Source: an uncultured Spirochaetaceae bacterium (GTDB taxonomy: Bacteria > Spirochaetota > Spirochaetia > Treponematales > Treponemataceae). From it: DNA of 64,000 nt. Location of the stretch: contig CADCBK010000008.1 of NCBI GenBank assembly GCA_902799665.1, forward strand, positions 1 through 64,000, read 5' to 3'. Below the pieces are notes generated by a model. That model was not told the origin of the DNA. It saw nothing but the letters and a program-made list of their open reading frames with translations, and ran no database searches. Of the stretch, positions 8,025 through 16,915 are shown one piece after another. The position numbers were made by a program, and so were the translations under genes. The stretch's first letter is position 1, and every line of letters starts with the position of its first letter.

Positions 8025-8672
8025 ATGAACAAAATTTTTGAAATTTTCAACCAAACAAAAATAATTCCCGTAATCACAATCGAGGACGCCGCCAACGCGG
8101 TTCCCTTGGCCGGCGCGCTTTTAAAGGGCGGAATAAAAATCGCCGAAATCACTTACCGCACCGAGGCGGCGCCAAAAGCGATAAGCGAGCTTAGCGCGCA
8201 TTGCCCAGACGTTCTGGCGGGCGCCGGAACGGTTACAAGCGTCGCGCAGGCGCAAGAGGCCATCGCGTGCGGAGCCAAGTTCATCGTAATGCCGGGCTTT
8301 GACAAAGAGATTGTCGAATACTGCAAAAGCCGCGACGTTGCGGTGGTTCCGGGAGTCGCGACGCCGACGGAAATTTCAGCGGCGCTGCAATTGGGCTTGG
8401 AAGTCCTAAAGCTCTTTCCGGCGGAACTTTTGGGCGGAACGGACTTTTTGGACGCGATGGCAGGCCCCTTCCCAAAGACAAAATTCATTCCCACCGGCGG
8501 AATCACGGCCGAAAACGCCGCCGCCTATTTGTCAAAGCAAAACGTCTTGGCCGTCGGCGGCTCTTGGATTGTAAAAAAGGAATTCATCAGCGGGCAAAAG
8601 TGGGACATAATCACCGCCGAAGCGGAGAAGGCCTTGATGTTTCTTCCCCGCGCGTTCACGAAGCAAGCGTAG
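8025..8672 (+). CDS. eda: KDPG/KHG aldolase
   Basis: The 215-residue protein matches 2-dehydro-3-deoxy-phosphogluconate aldolase. Visible are the catalytic Glu region AEITYRTE, AGAGTV, the phosphate/substrate strand FIVMPGFD, and the Schiff-base lysine in VLKLFPAE. It cleaves KDPG to pyruvate and glyceraldehyde 3-phosphate (Entner-Doudoroff or uronate catabolism). No other sugar-acid genes are adjacent, so its pathway here is unclear. GGAGG precedes ATG 8025. Confidence 0.93.
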   Translation: MNKIFEIFNQTKIIPVITIEDAANAVPLAGALLKGGIKIAEITYRTEAAPKAISELSAHCPDVLAGAGTVTSVAQAQEAIACGAKFIVMPGFDKEIVEYCKSRDVAVVPGVATPTEISAALQLGLEVLKLFPAELLGGTDFLDAMAGPFPKTKFIPTGGITAENAAAYLSKQNVLAVGGSWIVKKEFISGQKWDIITAEAEKALMFLPRAFTKQA

Positions 8673-8771
8673 CCTGAGAAATCATCGCGAGAGCGTTGCG
8701 CGAACGCGATGAATTGCGCCACCCCGCGCATTCAAACAACGCTCAACAACCAAGCGGCTTCCCCGCGCGGA

Positions 8772-9311
8772 TTATACTCCGTGAAAGTCGATCAGCGTGG
8801 TGACGTTGGCGGGCGCCAAGGCCTTGGCGTAGTTTAGGTCCGGAAGGCCGATTACGCCAAAGAAGTCGGTCACGATTCCCCCGCCCTGCTCCACAACGTT
8901 TTTGGCGGCGGAAAGCGTTCCGCCTGTGGCGATAAGGTCGTCTACAACCAAGTAATTTTTTCCGCGCTCTATGTCGGCCTTGTGGGCTTCAATTTCGGCA
9001 GTTCCGTATTCAAGCGAATATTTGCAAGAGTAAGTGTCGCCTGGAAGCTTTCCCTTTTTGCGGATTAGAATTTGGGGAATTGAAAGGCGCTCGGCGAAAG
9101 GAGCGGAAAACAAAAATCCGCGCGACTCGACGGCGGCCACCGCGTCAATTTTTTTGTCCTTGTACAGTTCCACCATCTTGTCAATGCAAAAGTTAAAGAC
9201 GTCGGGCTTTGTCAAAATGCTTGTGATGTCGTAAAAAAGAATTCCGGGCTTGGGAAAGTCCGGCACGCGCCTAATGGCCTTGTCCAAAAATTCAATCTCG
9301 CTTTCAGTCAT
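8772..9311 (-). CDS. apt: Adenine phosphoribosyltransferase
   Basis: 179 residues, the normal length. The PRPP-binding motif VDDLIATGGTLSAA lies at about residues 123-136 and ESRGFLFSAPFA forms the flexible loop region. It salvages adenine to AMP with PRPP. A TAGACA-17-TATACT promoter ends 8 bp before the ATG and no Shine-Dalgarno is present, so the transcript is probably leaderless. It converges with eda. Confidence 0.95.
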   Translation of the reverse strand: MTESEIEFLDKAIRRVPDFPKPGILFYDITSILTKPDVFNFCIDKMVELYKDKKIDAVAAVESRGFLFSAPFAERLSIPQILIRKKGKLPGDTYSCKYSLEYGTAEIEAHKADIERGKNYLVVDDLIATGGTLSAAKNVVEQGGGIVTDFFGVIGLPDLNYAKALAPANVTTLIDFHGV

Positions 9312-9319
9312 ATTGTAAA

Positions 9320-9348
9320 AGTATAGTGAAAACCAGCGCCTTTGTCTA
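9320..9348 (-). promoter_or_regulatory. Promoter of apt, placed for a near-leaderless mRNA
   Basis: Minus strand -35 TAGACA (9343-9348), 17 bp, -10 TATACT (9320-9325), then 8 bp to ATG 9311. Confidence 0.6.
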
Positions 9349-9360
9349 CGCGTTTTTATC

Positions 9361-9389
9361 TTGCAAAATGCAGGCGCTTGTTTTATAAT
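9361..9389 (+). promoter_or_regulatory. Promoter of the pentapeptide-repeat gene, leaderless
   Basis: TTGCAA (9361-9366), 17 bp, TATAAT (9384-9389), then six bases GGAATT and ATG 9396. There is no Shine-Dalgarno. Confidence 0.65.
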
Positions 9390-9395
9390 GGAATT

Positions 9396-10043
9396 ATGTT
9401 CCAGCAGAACAAGTGTTTGGCCGAAGGCTGCAAAAAAACTTCTCTTTCCGTCTTCAACTACTACGGCGAAATCGCCGAGGGCGAAAACTATTGCCTAGAC
9501 CATTTTCCCGACCAGCAAAAAATCAAGGATGACATTTACAATTACATAAACCAGCGGCAAAAAATCGTTGGCCTTAACGCCAGCGGAATAACCTTTGAGA
9601 ACATCGACCTTACCGACAAGCGCTTTTACGGCTGCAACTTCCAAAACTGCCGCTTTGTCAACATTCACTCGACAAAGTTCCGCTCAAGGATGAGCTTCTT
9701 TGACCATTCGGTTTTTTCAGACTGCGCGATGCTCGAAAGCAACATGCAGTTCACGTCTTTCGGAGGCTGCATTTTCTCTCACATTCTCTTTACCGGAAGC
9801 GACATGATTCACGACAACTTTTGCGGAATCCAAGCCTACCAGTCTTCCTTTGACGACTCGGACTTGTACAACTCCCGCTTTATCGGCGCAAAATTGGTGG
9901 ACACTTCCTTCCGCAACTGCAACATCAAGAACACGATGTTCTTCAACATAGAAAGGCAAAACCTTTTGTTCAAGTCGTCCAACTTGCGCGAGGCGATTTT
10001 TGACGAGCGCGGAAGCGAAATGTTCCTAAAGGACTCGATGTGA
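9396..10043 (+). CDS. Pentapeptide-repeat protein
   Basis: The 215-residue protein opens with a Cys/His-containing segment (CLAEGCKKTS, CLDHFP), possibly a small zinc site. From about residue 60 it carries A(D/N)LXX-like pentapeptide repeats (NFQNCRFVNIHSTKF, DSDLYNSRFIGAKL, NCNIKNTMF) that should fold as a right-handed beta-helix. The biochemical role is unknown. The start at 9396 is chosen because the promoter -10 TATAAT lies six bases upstream, although the frame is open from 9342. It is followed 7 bp later by the metallo-hydrolase. Confidence 0.78.
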   Translation: MFQQNKCLAEGCKKTSLSVFNYYGEIAEGENYCLDHFPDQQKIKDDIYNYINQRQKIVGLNASGITFENIDLTDKRFYGCNFQNCRFVNIHSTKFRSRMSFFDHSVFSDCAMLESNMQFTSFGGCIFSHILFTGSDMIHDNFCGIQAYQSSFDDSDLYNSRFIGAKLVDTSFRNCNIKNTMFFNIERQNLLFKSSNLREAIFDERGSEMFLKDSM

Positions 10044-10050
10044 GGCGCGG

Positions 10051-10617
10051 ATGAAGCTTTACTTTCACTTGAACTTGGAAGGATTTTCCAACTGCTATGT
10101 AATCGTGAACGAAAAGTCGCGCGAGGCCATAATCATAGACCCGGGCCAAATCACCACGGAAATAATCAACCACATAGAAATCGGCGGCTACAAGCTTACC
10201 GGCGTTTTGATTTCGCACAACCACGGAAGCCATGTCGCGGGGCTTTCCACCTTGCGGAAAATTTACAAGCCCCAAGTCTTCGCGGCCGACTGGGAAGTGG
10301 CCGGAAACGACACCAACGTCCTTAAGGACGACGGCGTCGTGCAAGTTGCCGGCCTTGACGTGGAATACTTTTCCTTGCCCGGCCACACAAACGACTCGAT
10401 GGTTTACAAGGTCGGAAACGTCCTCTTTACCGGAGACTCGCTAAGCGCCTGCCGAATCGGAAGCACAAACTCGAAGTTTTCGGAAAGGACTTTGGTAAAA
10501 AACATCAAGCAAAAAATTCTTTCGCAAACCGACGACACGGTCATAATGCCGGGACACGGGCCGCCGAGCACTGTAGGCGCCGAGCGCGAATTCAACCCAA
10601 AGCTTTCGGCCAACTAA
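10051..10617 (+). CDS. MBL-fold metallo-hydrolase, glyoxalase II-like, with altered metal motif
   Basis: A 188-residue hydrolase of the metallo-beta-lactamase fold. Motifs in order are IIIDPG, ISHNHGSHVAG, LPGHTNDSM, LFTGDSL and MPGHGP. The canonical HxHxDH is HNHGSH here, so the metal-binding Asp is replaced by Ser while the histidines remain. That could weaken the second metal site or change the substrate. It is probably cotranscribed with the pentapeptide gene (7 bp apart) and the unknown gene after it. Confidence 0.8.
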   Translation: MKLYFHLNLEGFSNCYVIVNEKSREAIIIDPGQITTEIINHIEIGGYKLTGVLISHNHGSHVAGLSTLRKIYKPQVFAADWEVAGNDTNVLKDDGVVQVAGLDVEYFSLPGHTNDSMVYKVGNVLFTGDSLSACRIGSTNSKFSERTLVKNIKQKILSQTDDTVIMPGHGPPSTVGAEREFNPKLSAN

Positions 10618-10618
10618 A

Positions 10619-11143
10619 ATGATTTTTTCCGCGATAAAGCTTAATCCTTCGCAAGAGCTAAAGCTGGCCAAGGCGGCAACGGACTTTTTAGGACCCGGCG
10701 GCCCTTTGTCGCTTGACAAAAAAAGCGGCCTTGTCCGCCAGCAAACAGGGCCGGGCCAGCCGATTTTTTTGCGTCCCATGCTTTGCATCATGCCTGACGG
10801 ATTTAGCGAAGAGGAATTTTTGTCAATCCAAAAGTTTGAGATTTGCCTTGAACGCGAAAAAAATTTGCGGCCGGAAGAGCCAGCCTGCTTTTGGGCGAAA
10901 ATTTGGACAAGGCCGCGGTTTTTGGTCCGCCCCATCCCCTTCGCGCTTGGTTGGCGGGCCGCGACTGATTTTAGCCTGGAAAAAGTTTTCCTTGCGGCAA
11001 GGGATCGTTTTTCTTTTACCGGCATGGACGCGGAAAACGACGCGGGCGAAACGGTTTTACGCCCCAGCTCATTCAAGTTTTGCAGGGCCGAAATTTCAAA
11101 ACGCGAGGGGAAGCTTTTTGACGAGCTTTGGAAAAAACTTTAA
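10619..11143 (+). CDS. Hypothetical protein, 174 residues
   Basis: Not recognised. The soluble protein starts one base after the stop of the hydrolase gene, indicating translational coupling. It is rich in Phe, Arg and Lys, has no signal peptide or membrane segment, and contains a central FWAKIWTRPRFLVRPIPFAL stretch. Codon use matches the neighbours. Confidence 0.6.
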   Translation: MIFSAIKLNPSQELKLAKAATDFLGPGGPLSLDKKSGLVRQQTGPGQPIFLRPMLCIMPDGFSEEEFLSIQKFEICLEREKNLRPEEPACFWAKIWTRPRFLVRPIPFALGWRAATDFSLEKVFLAARDRFSFTGMDAENDAGETVLRPSSFKFCRAEISKREGKLFDELWKKL

Positions 11144-11209
11144 TCTTTTGCGGTTTTTTTGCCGATAATCAAAGGGAAGAACTTTAAACTAAAAATAGGC
11201 GGTAGGCTT

Positions 11210-12376
11210 ATGAAGGCAAATAAAATCATATTTTTCGCGGCCCTTTTGACGGCGGCCTCATATTTAAGCGCCGCTCCGTCATTTAGCGGAGCCATCGGAG
11301 GAAGCGCGGGCGCGGACTTAACCGTTCCCCTTAACGGAAAAAAGACGGACGGAACCATTCCGTTGGCAGGCTACGGCGCGATTCAAGCCAACATAAACGA
11401 ATGGGCGATTTTTAGGGGCGAAATCGCAGCCTGGTCTTCGAACCTTTCCATCACGGACATTTTCTCCGCCAGCGACGCCAATGTCCGCCTAAACGAACTT
11501 TCATTCGTGCTTCAAAGGAAGGCGTTTACCGCGACAAATTATTTTTCTGTTTTCGTTGGAGCGTTTGAGCCGATTGGAAGCGACGCCTTCTTGATGAGGC
11601 ATTTTGGAATCAAGCCCATCGGTTCAACCTTGACAAAATCCTACACAAGCTTGGCTGGCAGCCCCTTGCTTGACAACGACAAGGGCGCGGGCTTGTCTTC
11701 TATCGTGAATTTCGACAAAGCTCCCATCGCGACTGGAGCGTCGTTCTATTTTAACAAAACCAAAAATGACGTGACTTTGGATTTCATGCTGGGCTTTGGC
11801 TCGCCGTTCCAAGACTCGTATAAAGGAAAGGACGTTGTTCTTGTCATCGACACAATCACGATGCATTCCGGCCTCACCTTCTTGGCGGGAAGCAAATACA
11901 CGCACGGATTCTTTCTTCAGTTTGGATTGGAAGACACTGTCATAAAGGGCGACGGCGCGTCATTCGAGGTTGACAACATAAAGTTCTTGATGGAGTCAAG
12001 GCTAAAATTCAAAAGCTTCAACTTTTCCCTTTCGCTCTACAACCTCGGCGAAAAGAAGGTCAAAGAGTTGGCCTATCTAAGGGACCCGATCGGCATAGGA
12101 GTGACTTTTTACAAGGACGACATTGAAGGAAGCCGAGGCGACATAACGCTTGGGCTTCACACAATCGCCTCCATCAATTCGCTGGCTTTTGGCGACTTGA
12201 CTAGCGGTAAAAATTTAGGAAACGCCGTCTACGACGTTTTAGTCACGCCCTACGCAAGCTTCAGCCTTGGCGGCGCGGCCAGCGTAGAGACAAGCGCGCA
12301 AATCGGCGTCCTTGACTTGACGGGAAGCCAGGCGCTGGCCTTTAGGCTTACCATCGGCGGACGAAAGACTTTTTAA
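11210..12376 (+). CDS. Predicted outer-membrane beta-barrel protein
   Basis: 388 residues beginning with a cleavable signal peptide (MKANKIIFFAALLTAASYLS, then AAPSFSGA). The mature part alternates polar and aromatic residues, has many Gly/Ser turns (FSLSLYNLGEK, GDITLGLHT) and ends in GGRKTF, a C-terminal Phe usual for Bam-dependent barrels. Porin or adhesin function is possible; no named family is recognised. The start at 11210 is chosen for the signal peptide rather than the frame start at 11159. A terminator follows directly. Confidence 0.7.
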   Translation: MKANKIIFFAALLTAASYLSAAPSFSGAIGGSAGADLTVPLNGKKTDGTIPLAGYGAIQANINEWAIFRGEIAAWSSNLSITDIFSASDANVRLNELSFVLQRKAFTATNYFSVFVGAFEPIGSDAFLMRHFGIKPIGSTLTKSYTSLAGSPLLDNDKGAGLSSIVNFDKAPIATGASFYFNKTKNDVTLDFMLGFGSPFQDSYKGKDVVLVIDTITMHSGLTFLAGSKYTHGFFLQFGLEDTVIKGDGASFEVDNIKFLMESRLKFKSFNFSLSLYNLGEKKVKELAYLRDPIGIGVTFYKDDIEGSRGDITLGLHTIASINSLAFGDLTSGKNLGNAVYDVLVTPYASFSLGGAASVETSAQIGVLDLTGSQALAFRLTIGGRKTF

Positions 12377-12379
12377 CGC

Positions 12380-12413
12380 AAAAAAAAGCGCGGCAAAACG
12401 CCGCGTTTTTTTT
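12380..12413. terminator. Bidirectional Rho-independent terminator
   Basis: AAAAAAAA, stem GCGCGGC, loop aaaa, stem GCCGCG(C), TTTTTTTT. It lies between the convergent barrel gene and dapL and can stop both. Confidence 0.9.
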
Positions 12414-12417
12414 GCTT

Positions 12418-13641
12418 TTAGATTTGCCAAGAAGCCAGGCGAGCGCAGGCTTCCTCAACGTCGGCGCGGTGGCCAAAGGCGCTGATTCTAATGAAGGACT
12501 CGCCGGCCGGCCCGAAGCCCGATCCTGGCGTTGTCACAACCTGGCATTCATTTAAAATCCTGTCAAAAACATCCCAGCTTTTCTTTCCGGGGAACTGCAC
12601 CCACAAGTAAGGCGAGTTTCCGGTCCAGAAAACTTTGACGCCGGCGGCCTTGAAGTTTGGCCCCTCCACCGCTTTCTTTATTACGCGGGCGTTTTCCAAG
12701 TAATAGTCGATGACGCCCTTCATTTCCTTTAGGCCCTCCTCGCTTACCGCGGCAAGGGCTCCAGCCTGCGCGACGTTTGACGCGCCGTTAAAGAGCGTTG
12801 TCATGACGCGGTTCCAGTCGCGGTTTACGGAACTTCCGTCCTCAAACAAAAGCTCGTTGGGAACGACGCTCCAGCCGCAGCGGACGCCGGTAAAGCCCGC
12901 GGGCTTTGAGAAGGAGTTGATTTCTATCGCGCACTTTTTGGCGCCCTTTATTTCGTAAATAGTTTTGGGGAGCGAAGGGTCGCGGATGAACTCTCGGTAG
13001 GCCGCGTCAAAAATTATTATGCAGCCGTTTGAAAGCGCGAAGTCCACGAGCTTTTGCAGCTCCTCTTTTGTGGAGACGGCGCCCGTTGGATTGTTGGGCG
13101 AGCAAAAGTAAATCAAAGTGTTGGGCTTTACCTTGCTCAAGTCCGGGAAAAAGTTGTTCTCCGGATTGCACGGAAGGTATGTCACGCCCGCGTAGCCCGA
13201 ACCATTGTTGGCGCCTGCCGCTCCGATTATCACAGAGCCGTCGACGTAAACTGGATAGCTGGGGTCCTGGACGGCAATCGGAACGTCGCGGCCAAAAAGC
13301 GTTTGGATGCGCGCGATGTCGCACTTGGCTCCGTCGGAAATGAAGACTTCGCTTGCGTCGGCCATTCCGGGGTAAAAAATTTGGGCGATTTTTTCGCGCA
13401 AGGCCGCGTTGCCCTGCTCGTCTCCGTAGCCTGAATAGCCGGCCGCGGTTCCCAGTCCCAGCGAATAATCGCTCATCGCCTTCGCGATGTGCGGGGTCAA
13501 AGGCTCGGTCGTGTTTCCGATTCCGAGGCTGATGATCTTGGCGGCCGGATTTTGGGCCTGATATTCCTTTCTGCGGCGGGCGACTTCTGGAAAAAGGTAA
13601 CCCGCGGTCAAATTGGCAAAGCCTGAATTTCTTTTTATCAT
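12418..13641 (-). CDS. dapL: LL-diaminopimelate aminotransferase
   Basis: A class I/II PLP aminotransferase of 407 residues. The N-terminal GYLFPEVARRRKEYQ and LGIGNTTEPLTPHI, the YSGYGDEQGNAALREKI segment and the PLP lysine in INSFSKPAGFTGVRCG match DapL, which makes LL-DAP directly from tetrahydrodipicolinate for lysine and peptidoglycan. An in-frame TTG at 13650 exists, but ATG 13641 fits the family. A TTGACC-17-TAAACT promoter ends nine bases before the ATG. Confidence 0.88.
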   Translation of the reverse strand: MIKRNSGFANLTAGYLFPEVARRRKEYQAQNPAAKIISLGIGNTTEPLTPHIAKAMSDYSLGLGTAAGYSGYGDEQGNAALREKIAQIFYPGMADASEVFISDGAKCDIARIQTLFGRDVPIAVQDPSYPVYVDGSVIIGAAGANNGSGYAGVTYLPCNPENNFFPDLSKVKPNTLIYFCSPNNPTGAVSTKEELQKLVDFALSNGCIIIFDAAYREFIRDPSLPKTIYEIKGAKKCAIEINSFSKPAGFTGVRCGWSVVPNELLFEDGSSVNRDWNRVMTTLFNGASNVAQAGALAAVSEEGLKEMKGVIDYYLENARVIKKAVEGPNFKAAGVKVFWTGNSPYLWVQFPGKKSWDVFDRILNECQVVTTPGSGFGPAGESFIRISAFGHRADVEEACARLASWQI

Positions 13642-13706
13642 AATGCGCAAAGTTTAATGAAAACTAGCGGCGAGGTCAATCGCAAGAAATAAAAAAATGG
13701 ACGGCG

Positions 13707-14330
13707 CTAGATCTTGCATTGGGACAAAGCAAGCCAGCCGGCGCGGGTAAATTCCATCACGTCGGAAATGTAGGCCGCGGCCTGCCTCTTTGTCATTTTG
13801 TGAAGGATAATATCGCAAAAGGCGTTTATGACAGTAGAAGCCATAAAATGGACGGTCATGGAAGAAACTTTTTTCGTGGCAATACCCTGCTTTAGCATCC
13901 ATTTGAAAGTATCCTCGCAATTTTTTGTATAGAGCTCGCAAATGTTTTCCTGAAAGCGCTCGTGGGCGCTTCCGCCGGCTTTTGTAAGCAAAAGCGTAAA
14001 GGCGTCAAAATTTTCGAACACATAGTCCAAAAAATCAAAGGTCATTTTTTTCTCAAAATCAATGTGTTCCTGCATGTGGGGGGATTCAAAGCCGGCGTGG
14101 GTCTTGGAATCCGCGAACATGACGACTTTTTTGGTCGCCTCAACCGCGTCGTCGACAAGGGCGCAAAAAAAGGCGTCCTTGTCCTTAAAGTGGCGATACA
14201 TCGCGCCCGTAGTGACCCCGGCGTTGGCGGCAATCGTCCTAAGCGAAGCGCCGGCAAAGCCTTTTTGGAGGAATTCTTTTTTCGCGCTTTCCAAAAGCGT
14301 TTTTTTTGTTTCCATAGAGGAATCCGCCAT
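13707..14330 (-). CDS. TetR-family repressor of the adjacent export operon
   Basis: 208 residues. The N-terminal HTH is clear (SLRTIAANAGVTTGAMYRHFKDKDAFF) and the C-terminal ligand domain is typical in length. It is divergent from the RND pump gene, and four palindromic operators lie between them. The start MADSSMETKK at 14330 lies six bases after a TTGACT-17-CAAACT promoter, another leaderless layout. One operator abuts its -35, so autorepression is likely. The ligand is unknown. Confidence 0.9.
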   Translation of the reverse strand: MADSSMETKKTLLESAKKEFLQKGFAGASLRTIAANAGVTTGAMYRHFKDKDAFFCALVDDAVEATKKVVMFADSKTHAGFESPHMQEHIDFEKKMTFDFLDYVFENFDAFTLLLTKAGGSAHERFQENICELYTKNCEDTFKWMLKQGIATKKVSSMTVHFMASTVINAFCDIILHKMTKRQAAAYISDVMEFTRAGWLALSQCKI

Positions 14331-14374
14331 GGATTTAGTTTGCCCCAAAATCCAAAAAAAGTCAAGAAAAAAAA

Positions 14375-14459
14375 GATAACATTGTTATCAAAACCTATTG
14401 ACAGATAACACTGTTATCACTATGATAACAGTGTTATCGGAAATAATAACAGTGTTATC
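14375..14459. promoter_or_regulatory. Four TetR operators and the export-operon promoter
   Basis: Copies of the 15-bp palindrome GATAACAnTGTTATC lie at 14375-14389, 14404-14418, 14424-14438 and 14445-14459 (first base A in the last). The pump promoter TTGACA (14398-14403), 17 bp, TATGAT (14421-14426) is buried in them. One operator fills the spacer and the next overlaps the -10, which should give tight repression. Confidence 0.85.
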
Positions 14460-14482
14460 TTATATCAGGAGACAAAAGAGTT

Positions 14483-16855
14483 ATGAAAGTTTCAAGCATA
14501 AACAAGTTTTTTGAAAAAGCCGGAGCCTGGCAGCTGCGCTTTAGATGGCGGATTTTGGCCATCTTGTGCGCTGTGTCGGCCCTTTGCCTTGCGGGCCTTC
14601 CAAAGTTCAAGATGGCAAGCGACGACGAAGCTTGGTTTGAGGATTGGGAGCAAGTCAAAGTTGACTCCGACCAGTTTAAGGAAATTTTCGGAAGCGACGA
14701 CGCGATTATGGTCATGGTCCGCGCGGACGACGTTTTTAAGCCGGAAGTTTTGCAAGGAATCGAGCGGCTTGGAAAGAGGCTTGAGCAGGAAGTCCCATAC
14801 GCCGACGAAGTCACGTCGCTCATGACGGCTGAAATTCCTATTGGAACGGAAGACAGCATCGAAATAAAAAATCCGTTTGAGAGCGGAATCCCTTCCGACC
14901 CCGCCGAGCTTGAGGCCAAGAAAAAATTCATCCTTAGCCGCGAATCCATTTGCGACAACCTTGTTTCCGCCGACGCTAAGGAAACTTGGGTAATCCTTTC
15001 CTTGGAAAACTACGAGGGCGGAATGGAGTTCGCCGCCGAGGGAATCGCCCGCTACGCGCAAAAAGTTATTCTTGACGAAGCCCAAAAAGCGAACGGCGCC
15101 TACGAACTAAAGCCGATGGGAATGTCCTACAGCGAAATGGAAGAAAACGACGTCATTGAGCATGAAACGAAAATCCGCGTCTTAAGCGGCTTTGTCGTAA
15201 TGATTCTTTGCCTTTTGCTTTTTGTCCGCTCGCTTCGCGGAGTCATCGTTCCGCTTTTGGCGACCACAGTAGGAATCGGCTCGGTCTTGGGCCTTAGCGC
15301 GCATTTGGGAATCGTCGCCGACTCAAACATGGTCACGCTTCCGATTTTGCTTGGCATGGCCTTGTCGGTCGGCTATTCGGTTCACTACGTAAACTCATTT
15401 AGAATGCACTTTAGGCGGACGGGCCTAAGAAAGGATTCCGTCGTCAAGGCGGTGGAAGAAACAGGCTGGCCGATTTTGTTCACGGTCATAACGACGATGG
15501 CGTCTCTCGTCTCCTTTTTGTTCGCGGGAATCGAGCCGATCCGCTGGATGGGAGGAGCGTCAACCGCGATTGTTTTTGCCGTTTACCTTTACGTAATTTT
15601 ATTGATTCCGATTTTGATGAGCTTTGGAAAGGACGGAAAAGCGCAAGAAGGCGCGGCGCAAAAAACCGGCGCGACAAAGGCCGACCTTGCCTTTGAGAAT
15701 TTTGGAAAGATTGTCGAAAAGCGAAAGGGCCTTACCGCAATTCTTTCTTTTGCGGTGATTGCCGCGCTTGTTCCGGCGCTCTTTAGAATCACCGTCAACA
15801 TGGACTACATCGAGATGATGGGTAGAAAGATCCCATACGTCGCGCGCATTTTGGACACGCTCTCCGGCCCCTTGGGAAGCCTTTACAGCTACGACGTCAT
15901 GCTTCGCATTGACGATCCGGACGCTTTTAAGGAAGCGGAAAATTTCAAGAAATTGGAAGAGTTGGAAAGCGAGCTGGGAAAGCTAAAGCTGACTAAAATT
16001 TCCGGAACAAAGCCCCGCGTCACTAGCGGTTGCCAAATGATGAAGGAAATAAACCGAATGTTCAACAACGACCAAAAGGAATTTTACGCGATTCCCGACG
16101 ACGACGCTGTTGTCGCGCAAAATCTGGTCTTTTACGCCCCCAACTTTGACGACTGGTTTGACATAGAAGGCGACGACTACGGAACGACCCGCGTTCACGT
16201 GGAGCTTTTGGGCTACGACGCCAACATCATCGTTGAAGACATAAACGCCGCAAAGGCCGTCGCGGCCCGGCTTTTCCCCGACGCAAAAGTTAGCATCGTA
16301 GGCGAAGTTGTCGAATACGCCGAGATGAACCACAAGCTTGTAAGCGCCGAGCTAAAATCGTTTTCGTTCTCGCTTGTAGTAATCGCGATTCTTTTGATTT
16401 TGGCCTTCTCCAGCGCGAAGACCGGCCTTATTGGAATGATTCCGAACTTGGCGCCGGTGCTTGTGGTTGGCGGCGTGATGGGCTACGCGGGATTTTCGCT
16501 TGACATGCTTACGATGACGATTATGCCTATGATTTTGGGAATCGCGGTTGACGACACGATTCACTTTATCAACCACATAAAGTACCACTACGAGCTTACG
16601 GGAGACTACGCAAAGTCTGTGACCGTCTCCTTCCGCGAAATAGGAAAGACGATGGGAATGACGACTTTCATTTTGTGCGCGATGTTCCTAATGTACACCT
16701 TTAGCCCGATGGGCTGCCTTTTTAGGGTTGGCCTTTTGGCTATGATAGGCTTGTCGTCGGCGCTGGTGGCGGACTACACGCTCACGCCCGCTCTTATACT
16801 TTTGACAAAACCATTTTCCGCTCGTACCGACGAACGCAAGACCTTAAACGGTTAA
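14483..16855 (+). CDS. RND/MMPL-family exporter
   Basis: 790 residues with the duplicated RND layout. A first membrane helix near residue 15, a large periplasmic loop and a block of helices (IRVLSGFVVMILCLLLFV and following) form the first half; the second repeat has LSFAVIAALVPALF and SFSLVVIAILLILAFS. LGIAVDDTIHFINH carries the charged residues of proton-coupled RND helices. MMPL-type pumps move hydrophobic or lipid-like substrates. AGGAGA precedes ATG 14483. It is first gene of an operon with a LolA-like and an outer-membrane protein. Confidence 0.88.
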   Translation: MKVSSINKFFEKAGAWQLRFRWRILAILCAVSALCLAGLPKFKMASDDEAWFEDWEQVKVDSDQFKEIFGSDDAIMVMVRADDVFKPEVLQGIERLGKRLEQEVPYADEVTSLMTAEIPIGTEDSIEIKNPFESGIPSDPAELEAKKKFILSRESICDNLVSADAKETWVILSLENYEGGMEFAAEGIARYAQKVILDEAQKANGAYELKPMGMSYSEMEENDVIEHETKIRVLSGFVVMILCLLLFVRSLRGVIVPLLATTVGIGSVLGLSAHLGIVADSNMVTLPILLGMALSVGYSVHYVNSFRMHFRRTGLRKDSVVKAVEETGWPILFTVITTMASLVSFLFAGIEPIRWMGGASTAIVFAVYLYVILLIPILMSFGKDGKAQEGAAQKTGATKADLAFENFGKIVEKRKGLTAILSFAVIAALVPALFRITVNMDYIEMMGRKIPYVARILDTLSGPLGSLYSYDVMLRIDDPDAFKEAENFKKLEELESELGKLKLTKISGTKPRVTSGCQMMKEINRMFNNDQKEFYAIPDDDAVVAQNLVFYAPNFDDWFDIEGDDYGTTRVHVELLGYDANIIVEDINAAKAVAARLFPDAKVSIVGEVVEYAEMNHKLVSAELKSFSFSLVVIAILLILAFSSAKTGLIGMIPNLAPVLVVGGVMGYAGFSLDMLTMTIMPMILGIAVDDTIHFINHIKYHYELTGDYAKSVTVSFREIGKTMGMTTFILCAMFLMYTFSPMGCLFRVGLLAMIGLSSALVADYTLTPALILLTKPFSARTDERKTLNG

Positions 16856-16858
16856 TTC

Positions 16859-16882
16859 GAGCGGATTTCGCGCAAGCGCGGC
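16859..16882. repeat. 24-bp intergenic repeat, copy 1
   Basis: GAGCGGATTTCGCGC followed by AAGCGCGGC. An exact inverted copy is at 55145-55168. Both lie just outside coding regions. Confidence 0.6.
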
Positions 16883-16915
16883 ATGGTTGTGGAAACAAAT
16901 AAACAGGAGGAATAT

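Noticed and set aside
7955-8040. A 28-codon leader peptide upstream of eda overlapping its start
   Set aside because: Its ATG overlaps the promoter -10 and there is no ribosome binding site or codon bias to suggest attenuation.
8673-8771. Terminator or REP-like element between eda and apt
   Set aside because: CATCGCG...CGCGATG can pair, but the loop is long, there is no T-run, and the sequence does not match the three REP-like copies.
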